Assembly: GCA_023251695.1 (NCBI GenBank)
Contig: JAHEYE010000235.1
Span: 1 to 5,552 of the forward strand
Direction of reading: 5' to 3'
Origin: Sphingobacteriaceae bacterium
GTDB lineage: Bacteria; Bacteroidota; Bacteroidia; B-17B0; Aurantibacillaceae
Length of the DNA stretch: 5,552 bases
A program made the translations under genes and the position numbers. A model generated the notes under the pieces. It had not been told where the DNA came from, did no database searches, and worked only from the letters and a program-made list of their open reading frames with translations. Below are positions 1-5,552 of the stretch, piece after piece (positions within the stretch are counted from its first letter, which is position 1; every line of letters starts with the position of its first letter).

Positions 1-1
1 G

Positions 2-208
2 TTTGCAATAAAGGATATTGACTCGGATACGAAACCCGATTTGGTTATGGCCGATTATGCGGGATCATTTTATGTAGTGAGGGGAACGACCTCACTAGGA
101 TACCCGTTTGGACTCAACACGCCTTTTTTTGTTGGTGAGTCGTACCGCTTTTTATTAGAAAATTTTGACAGCAATAACATTCCTGATTTTGTTTTTGTTG
201 GCGAAGGT
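2..208 (+). other. FG-GAP/VCBS-like repeat segments
   Basis: Two copies of a pattern typical of FG-GAP/VCBS beta-propeller blades are encoded here. The first is a hydrophobic strand, then DIDSDTKPD, then LVMADYAG (residues 5-21 of the partial protein). The second is FLLENFDSNNIPDFVFVGEG (residues 50-69). Copy one keeps the spaced acidic residues of the calcium loop (D5, D7, D9, D13). Copy two keeps only D56 and D62 and is probably degenerate. A propeller of this type has about seven blades, so most of it should lie upstream of the window. The assignment rests on motif recognition only. Confidence 0.7.
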
Positions 209-1858
209 GATTATCCTTATTTACTAAATTTCAGAAATTTTTCTTTCAATCTTAAGGAAACAATCGTAAGTACTAATACGGTTGTTTGTCCTACATCCCC
301 GGTCCTTTTAAATGCAATTATTAATCCGATTTATACCGGGAATTTTATGTGGTGGCCTGTTGCTTTAACAGGTCCGAGCCTAACTGTTACTTCCGCCGGA
401 TTTTATAATTGTGTTTTTTCTTATACTTTACCGCCCGGTTACGGTCAGTGTAGTTTGTTAGGAGATACTTTAAATATCCAGGCAATGCCAACTCCAACAG
501 GTGCTATTGGTTCAAGTATTTCAGTTCCTGTTTGTGCCGGCACAAGTGTTGATTTAACAGCTTCAGTAATTTCAACTACCTCTTTTACTTGGAGCACCGG
601 TTCAACAAGCTACAGCATTTCTGTAACACCATCGGTAACCACTGTTTATACTTTGAATCTTGATAATGGTTGTCCGGGCTCTGAAACTCTCACTATAAAC
701 GTAAATCCCAATCCTCTTATTAATATTAGCGCAACAACAACAATTTGTAGTGGAGATTCGCTAATATTAACGGTTAGCGGCGCCAGCACTTATACATGGA
801 GTCCTATCACGTCTAATTCATCAAGCATAACGGTTTCACCGGCCTCAACATCGGCTTATTCGGTGATTGGCACAAATGGTTTTGGATGTTCAGATACAAC
901 AAGTACAACTATAACGGTTAACACACCTGTAGCAATAAGTATAATTTCGTCAAAACCTTTTGTTTGTTTTCCTGATAGTGTAACCTTAAATGCTATCGGG
1001 GGGGCCGCTTCTTATACATGGAGTACAGGTTCCAATCTTTCTGCTATTACTGTCACACCAATTATTTCAGGTAATTATACACTTACGGCAAATAACGGAT
1101 GTTTAAGCACAGCTACCATTTCTATTCCTATTTTACTACGACCATCTCTTACGGCAGTCTCAAATCCATCCATGGTTTGTAATAGCGGCTCTGTAACTAT
1201 CCAGGCTTTTGGTGCCGCAACTTATACTTGGTCGAATTTGTTTATAGGAAGTACATTTACCGACAACCCCGTTTCAAGTACCACCTATAGTGTGTTAGGT
1301 TTGGGTTCTAACGGTTGTTACAACTACACTACAGTAGCAGTAAGTGTGTATACACCGAATGCTGTTTCAATTTTATCGAATGGTGAGCTTTGTCTAGGAA
1401 AAGCAATTGATATTACAGTCGTGGGCGCACAGACTTATACTTGGAACACAGGCACAACTAATAGCTCATTTCAAGTGGTACCTTCTAATTTAGCCCCGCT
1501 TTCTTATAGTGTAACTGCAACAGACGCGAACGGTTGTAAATCAAACGCATCTCAGGTTTTTGTTGTAAGTGATAAATGCCAGCTTGTTATTTACAATGGT
1601 ATCACGCCAAATGGTGATGGAAAAAATGATATTTTCTTTTTGGAGAACATTGAAATGTATCCCGGCAACATAGTAAGGATCTTTAATCGTTGGGGACAAT
1701 TACTGGATGAAATTCATAATTATAATAACACCAGTAAATTTTGGTCAGGAACAGAACAAGGTGTTCCTTCAGGCACATATTATTATGTAATTGATTTAAA
1801 CAATGGAAAAGGTTTAATAAAAGGATGGATTGAATTAACTAAAAAAGATTTGAATTAA
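2..1858 (+). CDS. T9SS type B cargo: FG-GAP/Ig-like repeat surface protein with gliding motility-associated C-terminal domain (5' partial)
   Basis: This is probably a large adhesin-like or surface protein exported by the type IX secretion system. The frame is open to the left edge, so the true start and signal peptide lie upstream; a TTG at 41 is only an internal codon. Counting codon 2-4 as residue 1, residues 5-13 read DIDSDTKPD, a calcium-loop-like FG-GAP/VCBS motif, and a weaker copy (NFDSNNIPD) is at 54-62. Residues 87-166 form a divergent Ig-like unit and 167-526 five regular Ig-like repeats of 71-74 residues. Residues 527-618 are the CHU_C-type sorting domain, with ITPNGDGKND at 534-543, NRWG at 562-565 and a late SGTYYYVI segment. 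The stop is TAA at 1856-1858, and the PorP/SprF-like gene follows after 3 bp. The sorting call is very secure. The ligand or substrate is unknown, and no catalytic domain is visible in the part present. Confidence 0.95.
   Translation, partial: FAIKDIDSDTKPDLVMADYAGSFYVVRGTTSLGYPFGLNTPFFVGESYRFLLENFDSNNIPDFVFVGEGDYPYLLNFRNFSFNLKETIVSTNTVVCPTSPVLLNAIINPIYTGNFMWWPVALTGPSLTVTSAGFYNCVFSYTLPPGYGQCSLLGDTLNIQAMPTPTGAIGSSISVPVCAGTSVDLTASVISTTSFTWSTGSTSYSISVTPSVTTVYTLNLDNGCPGSETLTINVNPNPLINISATTTICSGDSLILTVSGASTYTWSPITSNSSSITVSPASTSAYSVIGTNGFGCSDTTSTTITVNTPVAISIISSKPFVCFPDSVTLNAIGGAASYTWSTGSNLSAITVTPIISGNYTLTANNGCLSTATISIPILLRPSLTAVSNPSMVCNSGSVTIQAFGAATYTWSNLFIGSTFTDNPVSSTTYSVLGLGSNGCYNYTTVAVSVYTPNAVSILSNGELCLGKAIDITVVGAQTYTWNTGTTNSSFQVVPSNLAPLSYSVTATDANGCKSNASQVFVVSDKCQLVIYNGITPNGDGKNDIFFLENIEMYPGNIVRIFNRWGQLLDEIHNYNNTSKFWSGTEQGVPSGTYYYVIDLNNGKGLIKGWIELTKKDLN
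260..499 (+). repeat. Divergent Ig-like unit at the head of the repeat array
   Basis: This 80-codon unit sits between the FG-GAP segments and the regular array. It begins like the later repeats, with a VVCP strand, and has an aromatic WW where they have YTW. After that it departs from the pattern: it carries three cysteines instead of two, a longer FSYTLPPGYGQC section, and no NGC signature. It may cap the array or be an Ig-like domain of another subfamily. The boundaries are approximate. Confidence 0.55.
500..1579 (+). repeat. Five tandem Ig-like (PKD/Ig_7-like) protein repeats of 71-74 residues
   Basis: Repeats run 500-715, 716-928, 929-1144, 1145-1357 and 1358-1579, i.e. 72, 71, 72, 71 and 74 codons. 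Each shows the same order: an early Cys followed by a small-residue turn, alternating hydrophobics (SVDLTA, SLILTV, SVTLNA, SVTIQA, AIDITV), a YTWSTG-like strand, a V-P-x(n)-Y strand and a late NGC or FGC. They resemble the Ig-like domains found beside CHU_C sorting domains in Bacteroidota secreted proteins. Serine and threonine are very common and lysine is rare, as in exported stalk regions. DNA identity between copies is low, apart from a shared 14-mer at 789-802 and 1011-1024 over the YTWS codons, so the array is old rather than newly expanded. The role is probably to hold the N-terminal domain away from the cell surface. Confidence 0.85.
1580..1855 (+). other. T9SS type B C-terminal sorting domain (CHU_C / gliding motility-associated C-terminal domain)
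   Basis: This is the last 92 residues of the cargo. The family hallmarks appear in order: YNGITPNGDGKND, a hydrophobic MYPGNIVRIFNRWGQLL segment, a W-S-G turn (KFWSGTE), then VPSGTYYYVIDL and a final KGWIEL strand. Domains of this class direct passage through the outer-membrane T9SS translocon. From work in gliding flavobacteria, type B domains are known to be longer than type A domains and to depend on a PorP/SprF-like partner, which is exactly what the next gene encodes. The domain is full length and ends two basic residues and a few others before the stop. Confidence 0.95.
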
Positions 1859-1861
1859 GAT

Positions 1862-2815
1862 ATGAAAACTATAATGAAAAAAGCGATTATTTTGATTGTT
1901 GTATTCAGTACAATAAGAGGTGTGGCGCAGCAGGACCCACAGTATAATCTTTACCAGTATAATCAAATGGTAATTAATCCGGCATACGCTGGTGCCCGCG
2001 ATGCAATCGCCATCGTGGCCGATGTGAGAAAGCAATGGTTGTCTTTTCCGGGTGCGCCTACAACCGCTGCGTTAAGCGTGCACAGTCCGGTAGCCAACAA
2101 TAAAGTTGGTTTAGGATTAACTATCGTTAATGATAAGATCGGTTCAAAAACTGTTTCTTCGGGTTATGCTAACTTTTCTTATATCCTAAAGCTTAATAAT
2201 AAAACCAAGTTGGCCTTTGGCGCAAGGGCAGGTTACAGCAGTTATAAATTTAATTTTAGTGAAGTAAAATATAAGCAAACCGATGATGCTGTTACTGCTG
2301 ATTTGGCGGGTACCAATAAAGGTTCGATTGATATTGATGCAGGTTTGTATTTACGCACCAATACATTTTATATGGGTTTAAGCGCAACACATTTAAATAA
2401 TGGTAAGGTTTATAATGGTGATTTTACTGTAAGAGACACCACCGGTGTTAAGGATTATAGCGTTTCTTATATTTTAAGACCACATGTTTTTTTAACTATG
2501 GGTAAATCTTTTGTGGTTAACGAAAACTTTTTAGTGGTTCCATCCATTATGTTAAAGAATGTGATGACCAAAACAACAGTTGATGTGAACCTGAACTTTT
2601 TTGCTGCTAAACGGATTTGGTTCGGCGGTTTTGTCCGTCAGGGATTTGGTTTTGGCGGCTTATTTCAGGTGTATGTCACCAATCAATTCAGAGTTGGTTA
2701 TTCTTACGATTTTGGAACCGGAGCCAGAAGGCAATTAGGAAGTTCACACGAAATCATGTTAGGTTTTGATATCAAGAAGAATAAATCAAAAATGACTTCA
2801 CCAAGATTTTTATAA
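1862..2815 (+). CDS. PorP/SprF family type IX secretion system outer-membrane protein
   Basis: This is an outer-membrane protein of the PorP/SprF family, which works with T9SS type B cargos and links the system to the cell surface. The 317 residues match the usual family length. Residues 1-22 form a type I signal peptide with likely cleavage after GVA. The mature protein opens with the family signature QQDPQYNLYQYNQMVINPAY, followed by AGARD. Further signatures are KQWLSFPGAPTTA (57-69), LSVHSP (71-76), VGLGLTIVNDKIG (82-94), many alternating amphipathic strands fitting a beta-barrel, SHEIML (295-300) and the C-terminal SPRFL. The start at 1862 lies 3 bp after the cargo stop. An in-frame ATG at 1874 gives an equally good signal peptide (MKKAIILIVV...), so the start is uncertain by four codons. 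It sits between its probable cargo and a PorE-like tether. I give no symbol because genomes of this phylum carry many paralogues and the sequence alone does not say which this is. Confidence 0.95.
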   Translation: MKTIMKKAIILIVVFSTIRGVAQQDPQYNLYQYNQMVINPAYAGARDAIAIVADVRKQWLSFPGAPTTAALSVHSPVANNKVGLGLTIVNDKIGSKTVSSGYANFSYILKLNNKTKLAFGARAGYSSYKFNFSEVKYKQTDDAVTADLAGTNKGSIDIDAGLYLRTNTFYMGLSATHLNNGKVYNGDFTVRDTTGVKDYSVSYILRPHVFLTMGKSFVVNENFLVVPSIMLKNVMTKTTVDVNLNFFAAKRIWFGGFVRQGFGFGGLFQVYVTNQFRVGYSYDFGTGARRQLGSSHEIMLGFDIKKNKSKMTSPRFL

Positions 2816-2852
2816 TAAACAACACATTCATCCCAATAAATAAAGCAATACA
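2816..2852 (+). other. Short A-rich intergenic leader before the OmpA-family gene
   Basis: These 37 bp separate the PorP/SprF-like stop from the ATG at 2853. They contain no inverted repeat able to terminate transcription and no match to the Bacteroidota promoter element TAnnTTTG. The stretch before the start codon is A-rich (aaataaagcaataca) and has no Shine-Dalgarno sequence, as is usual for this phylum. This supports read-through transcription of gene 3 from an upstream promoter. Confidence 0.6.
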
Positions 2853-5531
2853 ATGAAAAAGTTCTTATTAATAGCATCTGTTCTTTTAATTACACATCTT
2901 TCTTTCGCACAAAAAAAGAAAGCCGATAAATATTTTGCTAAAGCACATTACGCAAAAGCTATTCCTCTTTATTCTAAAGCATCACAAAAAGGTGGAGACG
3001 AACAGCAGGAAAGCCTTATTAAACTTGGCGATTGCTACCGTATTTTAAATGAATACAAAAAAGCCGAAGACAGTTACAAGAAGGCACTCGCGATGAAGGG
3101 AAAGGTGGCACCTGAAGTAAAATACAATTATGGTTATGTATTGAAAACGAACAATAACTACTCCGAAGCACTAAATCAGTTTTATGCTTATTTGGAGGAC
3201 AAACCTACCGATGGCAAAGCAAAAAATGCCATTCGCTCTTGTCAGCAAATAAAATACTGGCAAACTAAAGCCGTTGAGTATGAAATAAGAAATGTGGAAG
3301 GATTGAATACATCACGATCAGAATTTTGTCCTGCCGTACTCAATAATAAATTGGTTTATGTTGCTGAAAAGCAAAGCGATTTTTTTGAATATACGGTTGA
3401 TGAAATGAATGGCGAACCTTATATGAATGTTTTTATTTCTAAAATTAATATTGAGAAAGCATCTGATCAGAAATCATTCTCCGGAAAAATTAACGGACAA
3501 TATCATGATGGTCCAGTTAGTTTTACATCCGACGGAAAGACTTTATTATTCACACGCGTAGATTATAAAGCAAAAAAAGATCCAAATTATGTGAACCGCG
3601 CCAAAATCTATTTCGCAAGTGGTCATGATTCGAAATGGGGAGATATTAAGTCCTTTCTATACAACAGCGACGATTATTCGGTGGCGCATCCAAGTATTAG
3701 TCCTGACGGGAATTATTTATTTTTTACATCTGATATGCCCGGTGGTCAAGGCGGAAAAGATTTGTGGATGTGTAAGAAAAGTGGCGAGGGATGGGAAAAG
3801 CCTGTAAACCTTGGTGTTGATATTAATACAAGTGGAGATGAAATGTTTCCTAATCTCCGGAAGGACGGTATTTTGTTTTTCGCTTCTAACGGATTAGCCG
3901 GTGTTGGCGGTCTTGATATTTTTTCGGCAAAAGAAAAAGAGGGCAAGTGGTTGTTGAGCCGCAATGAAAGTATGCACTTAAACAGTCCGGCAGATGATTT
4001 TTCAGTTTGCTTTTTAAATGATTCGACCGGCTATTTTTCGTCAAACCGTGAGGGTGGAAAAGGAAAGGATGATATTTATTGGTTCAAGTATACCAACAAA
4101 TACATTAATATTTCAGGAACTGTATTGTTGACTGAAAACACCAACGACCCGGCAAAAAATGTAAAAGTACGTTTATATGGGCCGGAAGGGAAAGCAATTG
4201 ACTCTGTAAAAACAGATGCAACCGGTTTCTTTAAGTTTGAAAATCTTGATGCGGATAAAAAATACATGGCCGAAGTTGATTCTGATGATCCGCAGTTAGC
4301 CGGTAAGGCCCGTTATTATTTAGCGAATACAAATGGCGTTATTTCAAGGGTAACTAATAATTATGAGAACAAAAAATTTGCATTCCGTAATTTACCTATC
4401 GACCCTAACGGTTTGCCGGATTTGTATACGGATGATGAATTGACCATGGCGGGTAATTTATTGTTTGGTGAGAATCCAAGTAAACCGATCAAGAATTCTA
4501 AGATTAAAATTACCAACCAGTACGGCGATGTGGTTGAAACCACAACCACTAATGAATTCGGTGCGTTTGCATTCCGTAATCTCCCGCTCGATCAGAATTA
4601 TATTGTAAGTATTGAAGAAACTGACCTGGAAATTCCTGCGAATACAAAAATTATTTTAACCAATAAGAGTGGTAAAGAAATTAAGAGTTTCTATACCCAA
4701 ATGAATGGTAAATTCAGATTCAACATGTTATCGACAGAAAAAATTATGTTGAAAGACCTCGATGTGGAGGATACCGAACTTATCATGCAGCTTTACGGTT
4801 ATATCTATGATCAGGATAAAAAGCCATTTAATAACGCGAAGTTATTTTTATTTACACAGGATAATAAACTTAACCAAACTATAACAACTGACGACAAAGG
4901 TAAGTTTGCATTTAAAAACTTAAAGGCCAGCTTGGAGTATTTATTTGACGTTGATGATGCTGACCCCCGCATCAACTCATTAAAAAAATTATACATAGCA
5001 GATACCAAGGGAAGAATTTACAAAGAATTGATAAGGACCTTAAAAGGCAAATTCCAATTTAAGGTATTGGCCGTTGATAAAGTGGCAATGGGTGATTTTA
5101 CTGTTGACGATCCATGGCTGCAGGTATTGGAATTAAAAAACAAAGCCGATAAGGCAAAAAAAGACAGTTTAACGATTGTAGAGAATATCTATTATGCTTT
5201 CGGTGATCATAAATTTGATAAATCCGGCCAAAACGTATTGGATAAAGTTGTGGCGATTATGCAATCGAACCCGAATATTATGGTTGAGCTCAGCTCGCAT
5301 ACCGACTCGAAAAGCAGCGACCAGTTTAATAATGCTTTATCACAAAAGCGAGCGAAGACGGCTGTGGATTACATGATTTCAAAAGGCGTTACAAAAACGC
5401 GATTAAAAGCCATTGGTTATGGTGAATCAAAATTATTAAATAAGTGTAAAGATAATATTGAATGTACCGACGAGGAACATGCAAAGAACCGGCGTACTGA
5501 ATTTAAAATCCTAGAGAAACCTAAAGTATAA
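2853..5531 (+). CDS. PorE-like OmpA family protein: TPR, beta-propeller, carboxypeptidase-regulatory-like array, peptidoglycan-binding domain
   Basis: This is a periplasmic tether expected to bind peptidoglycan at its C-terminus and a T9SS outer-membrane partner at its N-terminus. Residues 1-19 are a type I signal peptide (cleavage after SFA); there is no lipobox. Residues 21-137 hold about three TPR-like helical pairs. Residues 155-412 are a PD40/WD40-like propeller with five visible blades (e.g. SPDGNYLFFTSD at 283-294 and the GG-KD-L/I-W/F blade ends). Residues 422-762 hold three 112-115-residue units of carboxypeptidase-regulatory-like folds. Residues 775-889 are OmpA_C-like, with HTDSKSSDQFNNALSQKRA at 816-834 (D818 and R833 at the diaminopimelate-binding positions), IGYGESK and a final NRRTEF. 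The domain order matches P. gingivalis PorE, which anchors the T9SS to peptidoglycan, but the middle is larger here. The start is clear from the signal peptide. The gene is intact and ends at TAA 5529-5531. Confidence 0.95.
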   Translation: MKKFLLIASVLLITHLSFAQKKKADKYFAKAHYAKAIPLYSKASQKGGDEQQESLIKLGDCYRILNEYKKAEDSYKKALAMKGKVAPEVKYNYGYVLKTNNNYSEALNQFYAYLEDKPTDGKAKNAIRSCQQIKYWQTKAVEYEIRNVEGLNTSRSEFCPAVLNNKLVYVAEKQSDFFEYTVDEMNGEPYMNVFISKINIEKASDQKSFSGKINGQYHDGPVSFTSDGKTLLFTRVDYKAKKDPNYVNRAKIYFASGHDSKWGDIKSFLYNSDDYSVAHPSISPDGNYLFFTSDMPGGQGGKDLWMCKKSGEGWEKPVNLGVDINTSGDEMFPNLRKDGILFFASNGLAGVGGLDIFSAKEKEGKWLLSRNESMHLNSPADDFSVCFLNDSTGYFSSNREGGKGKDDIYWFKYTNKYINISGTVLLTENTNDPAKNVKVRLYGPEGKAIDSVKTDATGFFKFENLDADKKYMAEVDSDDPQLAGKARYYLANTNGVISRVTNNYENKKFAFRNLPIDPNGLPDLYTDDELTMAGNLLFGENPSKPIKNSKIKITNQYGDVVETTTTNEFGAFAFRNLPLDQNYIVSIEETDLEIPANTKIILTNKSGKEIKSFYTQMNGKFRFNMLSTEKIMLKDLDVEDTELIMQLYGYIYDQDKKPFNNAKLFLFTQDNKLNQTITTDDKGKFAFKNLKASLEYLFDVDDADPRINSLKKLYIADTKGRIYKELIRTLKGKFQFKVLAVDKVAMGDFTVDDPWLQVLELKNKADKAKKDSLTIVENIYYAFGDHKFDKSGQNVLDKVVAIMQSNPNIMVELSSHTDSKSSDQFNNALSQKRAKTAVDYMISKGVTKTRLKAIGYGESKLLNKCKDNIECTDEEHAKNRRTEFKILEKPKV
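2913..3263 (+). other. TPR-like helical region of the PorE-like protein
   Basis: Residues 21-137, directly after the signal peptide, contain about three helix-turn-helix units with TPR spacing: YFAKAHYAKAIPLYSKA, then LIKLGDCYRILNEYKKAEDS, then YNYGYVLKTNNNYSEALNQF. The conserved small and aromatic TPR positions (G/A-Y-x-x-x-Y-x-x-A) are easy to see. TPRs mediate protein binding. In PorE-type proteins this end is expected to face the secretion machinery rather than the cell wall. Confidence 0.85.
3315..4088 (+). other. PD40/WD40-like beta-propeller of the PorE-like protein
   Basis: Residues 155-412 contain five blade-like strand sets: FCPAVLNNKLVYVAE (158-172), PVSFTSDGKTLLFTR (221-235), HPSISPDGNYLFFTSD (279-294), FPNLRKDGILFFASN (332-346) and FSVCFLNDSTGYFSSN (383-398). 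The last three end in glycine-rich turns followed by D-L/I-W/F (GGKDLW, GGLDIF, GKDDIYW), a PD40 signature. The blade number is an estimate from motif counting; a sixth, poorly marked blade could lie at about 240-275. Confidence 0.85.
4116..5138 (+). repeat. Three tandem 112-115-residue units (six half-repeats) of carboxypeptidase-regulatory-like fold
   Basis: Units run 4116-4451, 4452-4796 and 4797-5138 (protein residues 422-533, 534-648 and 649-762). Each unit starts with a G-x-V/L/I strand and contains two F-x-F-x-x-L motifs. The first, in a TD-x-x-G-x-F-x-F-x-N-L context, is at F460, F572 and F685. The second, in a (G)-K-F-x-F-x-x-L context, is at F509, F621 and F734. A D-D/E-D acidic patch precedes the next unit (YTDDEL, DVEDTEL, TVDDPWL). 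Carboxypeptidase-regulatory-like domains are small beta-sandwiches. As a series they would form an extended spacer between the propeller and the peptidoglycan-binding domain. Confidence 0.85.
5175..5519 (+). other. OmpA C-terminal-like peptidoglycan-binding domain
   Basis: Residues 775-889 follow the OmpA_C order: a first strand IYYAFGDHKFDKSG, a helix, the strand IMVELSSHTDSK, the helix FNNALSQKRAKTAVDYMISKG, then RLKAIGYGESK and the final NRRTEFKI strand. D818 and R833 lie at the positions that contact diaminopimelic acid in characterised OmpA-like domains. The loop before NRRTEF carries C865 and C871 (NKCKDNIECTDEEHAKNRR), a cysteine-bearing insert common in Bacteroidota members and likely to form a disulfide in the periplasm. 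Confidence 0.92.
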
Positions 5532-5552
5532 TAGCTTAACTAATTTTAACAA

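Noticed and set aside
41..43. TTG at 41 as the start of the cargo gene
   Set aside because: The frame is open upstream to base 2, and the upstream codons encode the start of an FG-GAP motif that continues across the TTG. There is no signal peptide after the TTG, although a T9SS cargo needs one.
500..1579. Repeats as a CRISPR array or recent tandem duplication
   Set aside because: The periodicity exists at protein level only. DNA copies share no more than about 14 identical bases, and there are no repeat-spacer units.
1835..2035. 66-residue open frame on the - strand
   Set aside because: It overlaps the well-supported end of the cargo gene and the signal peptide and signature region of the PorP/SprF-like gene, and its translation resembles no family I know.
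1859..2852. Internal promoters or terminators between the genes
   Set aside because: The gaps at 1859-1861 and 2816-2852 contain no hairpin followed by a T-run and no TAnnTTTG box. The first gap is only three bases.
3746..5008. Four short - strand open frames (3746-3964, 4076-4267, 4361-4549, 4811-5008)
   Set aside because: All lie inside the OmpA-family gene, show no domain or leader, and are explained as antisense shadows of a strongly conserved coding sequence.
3619..5376. Two short + strand open frames in another phase (3619-3807 and 5194-5376)
   Set aside because: They fall within the propeller and OmpA-like domains of gene 3, whose reading frame is unbroken and recognisable throughout.
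5532..5552. Terminator after gene 3
   Set aside because: Only 21 bases are available; they are AT-rich but form no convincing stem.
1..5552. Mobile element, phage or toxin-antitoxin content
   Set aside because: No transposase, integrase, terminal inverted repeats, target duplications or small paired genes are visible. All three genes belong to one secretion theme and look similar in base composition.

Overview
The window is AT-rich bacterial DNA with three long genes, all on the + strand. Everything points to the phylum Bacteroidota. The first gene ends in a type B (CHU_C-type) type IX secretion system (T9SS) C-terminal domain. The second is a PorP/SprF-family outer-membrane protein. The third is a TPR/beta-propeller/OmpA protein of the PorE type. 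All three families are known only, or almost only, from Bacteroidota. The absence of purine-rich Shine-Dalgarno sequences before the two visible starts fits as well. I cannot name a genus from sequence alone.

Layout: (1) 2-1858, the 3' part of a large secreted, repeat-rich surface protein whose start lies upstream of the window: two FG-GAP/VCBS-like segments, one divergent and five regular Ig-like repeats, then the T9SS sorting domain. (2) 1862-2815, the PorP/SprF-like protein, 3 bp downstream. (3) 2853-5531, an 892-residue periplasmic tether after a 37-bp gap: signal peptide, TPRs, PD40-type beta-propeller, a six-fold carboxypeptidase-regulatory-like array, and an OmpA peptidoglycan-binding domain. 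The last 21 bp (5532-5552) hold nothing I can assign.

The tight spacing, shared direction and lack of an internal terminator or recognisable promoter suggest one operon. The joint role, inferred from family knowledge, is a dedicated export and attachment module. Gene 1 is the T9SS cargo, gene 2 is the outer-membrane partner that type B cargos generally need, and gene 3 would link that outer-membrane protein to peptidoglycan. The families are known. The less ordinary points are the strict alternating 49/63-64-residue periodicity in the linker of gene 3, the one-cysteine-pair-per-repeat pattern in the cargo, and a G7 tract inside the cargo gene. I saw no RNA genes, mobile elements, CRISPR array or attachment sites.
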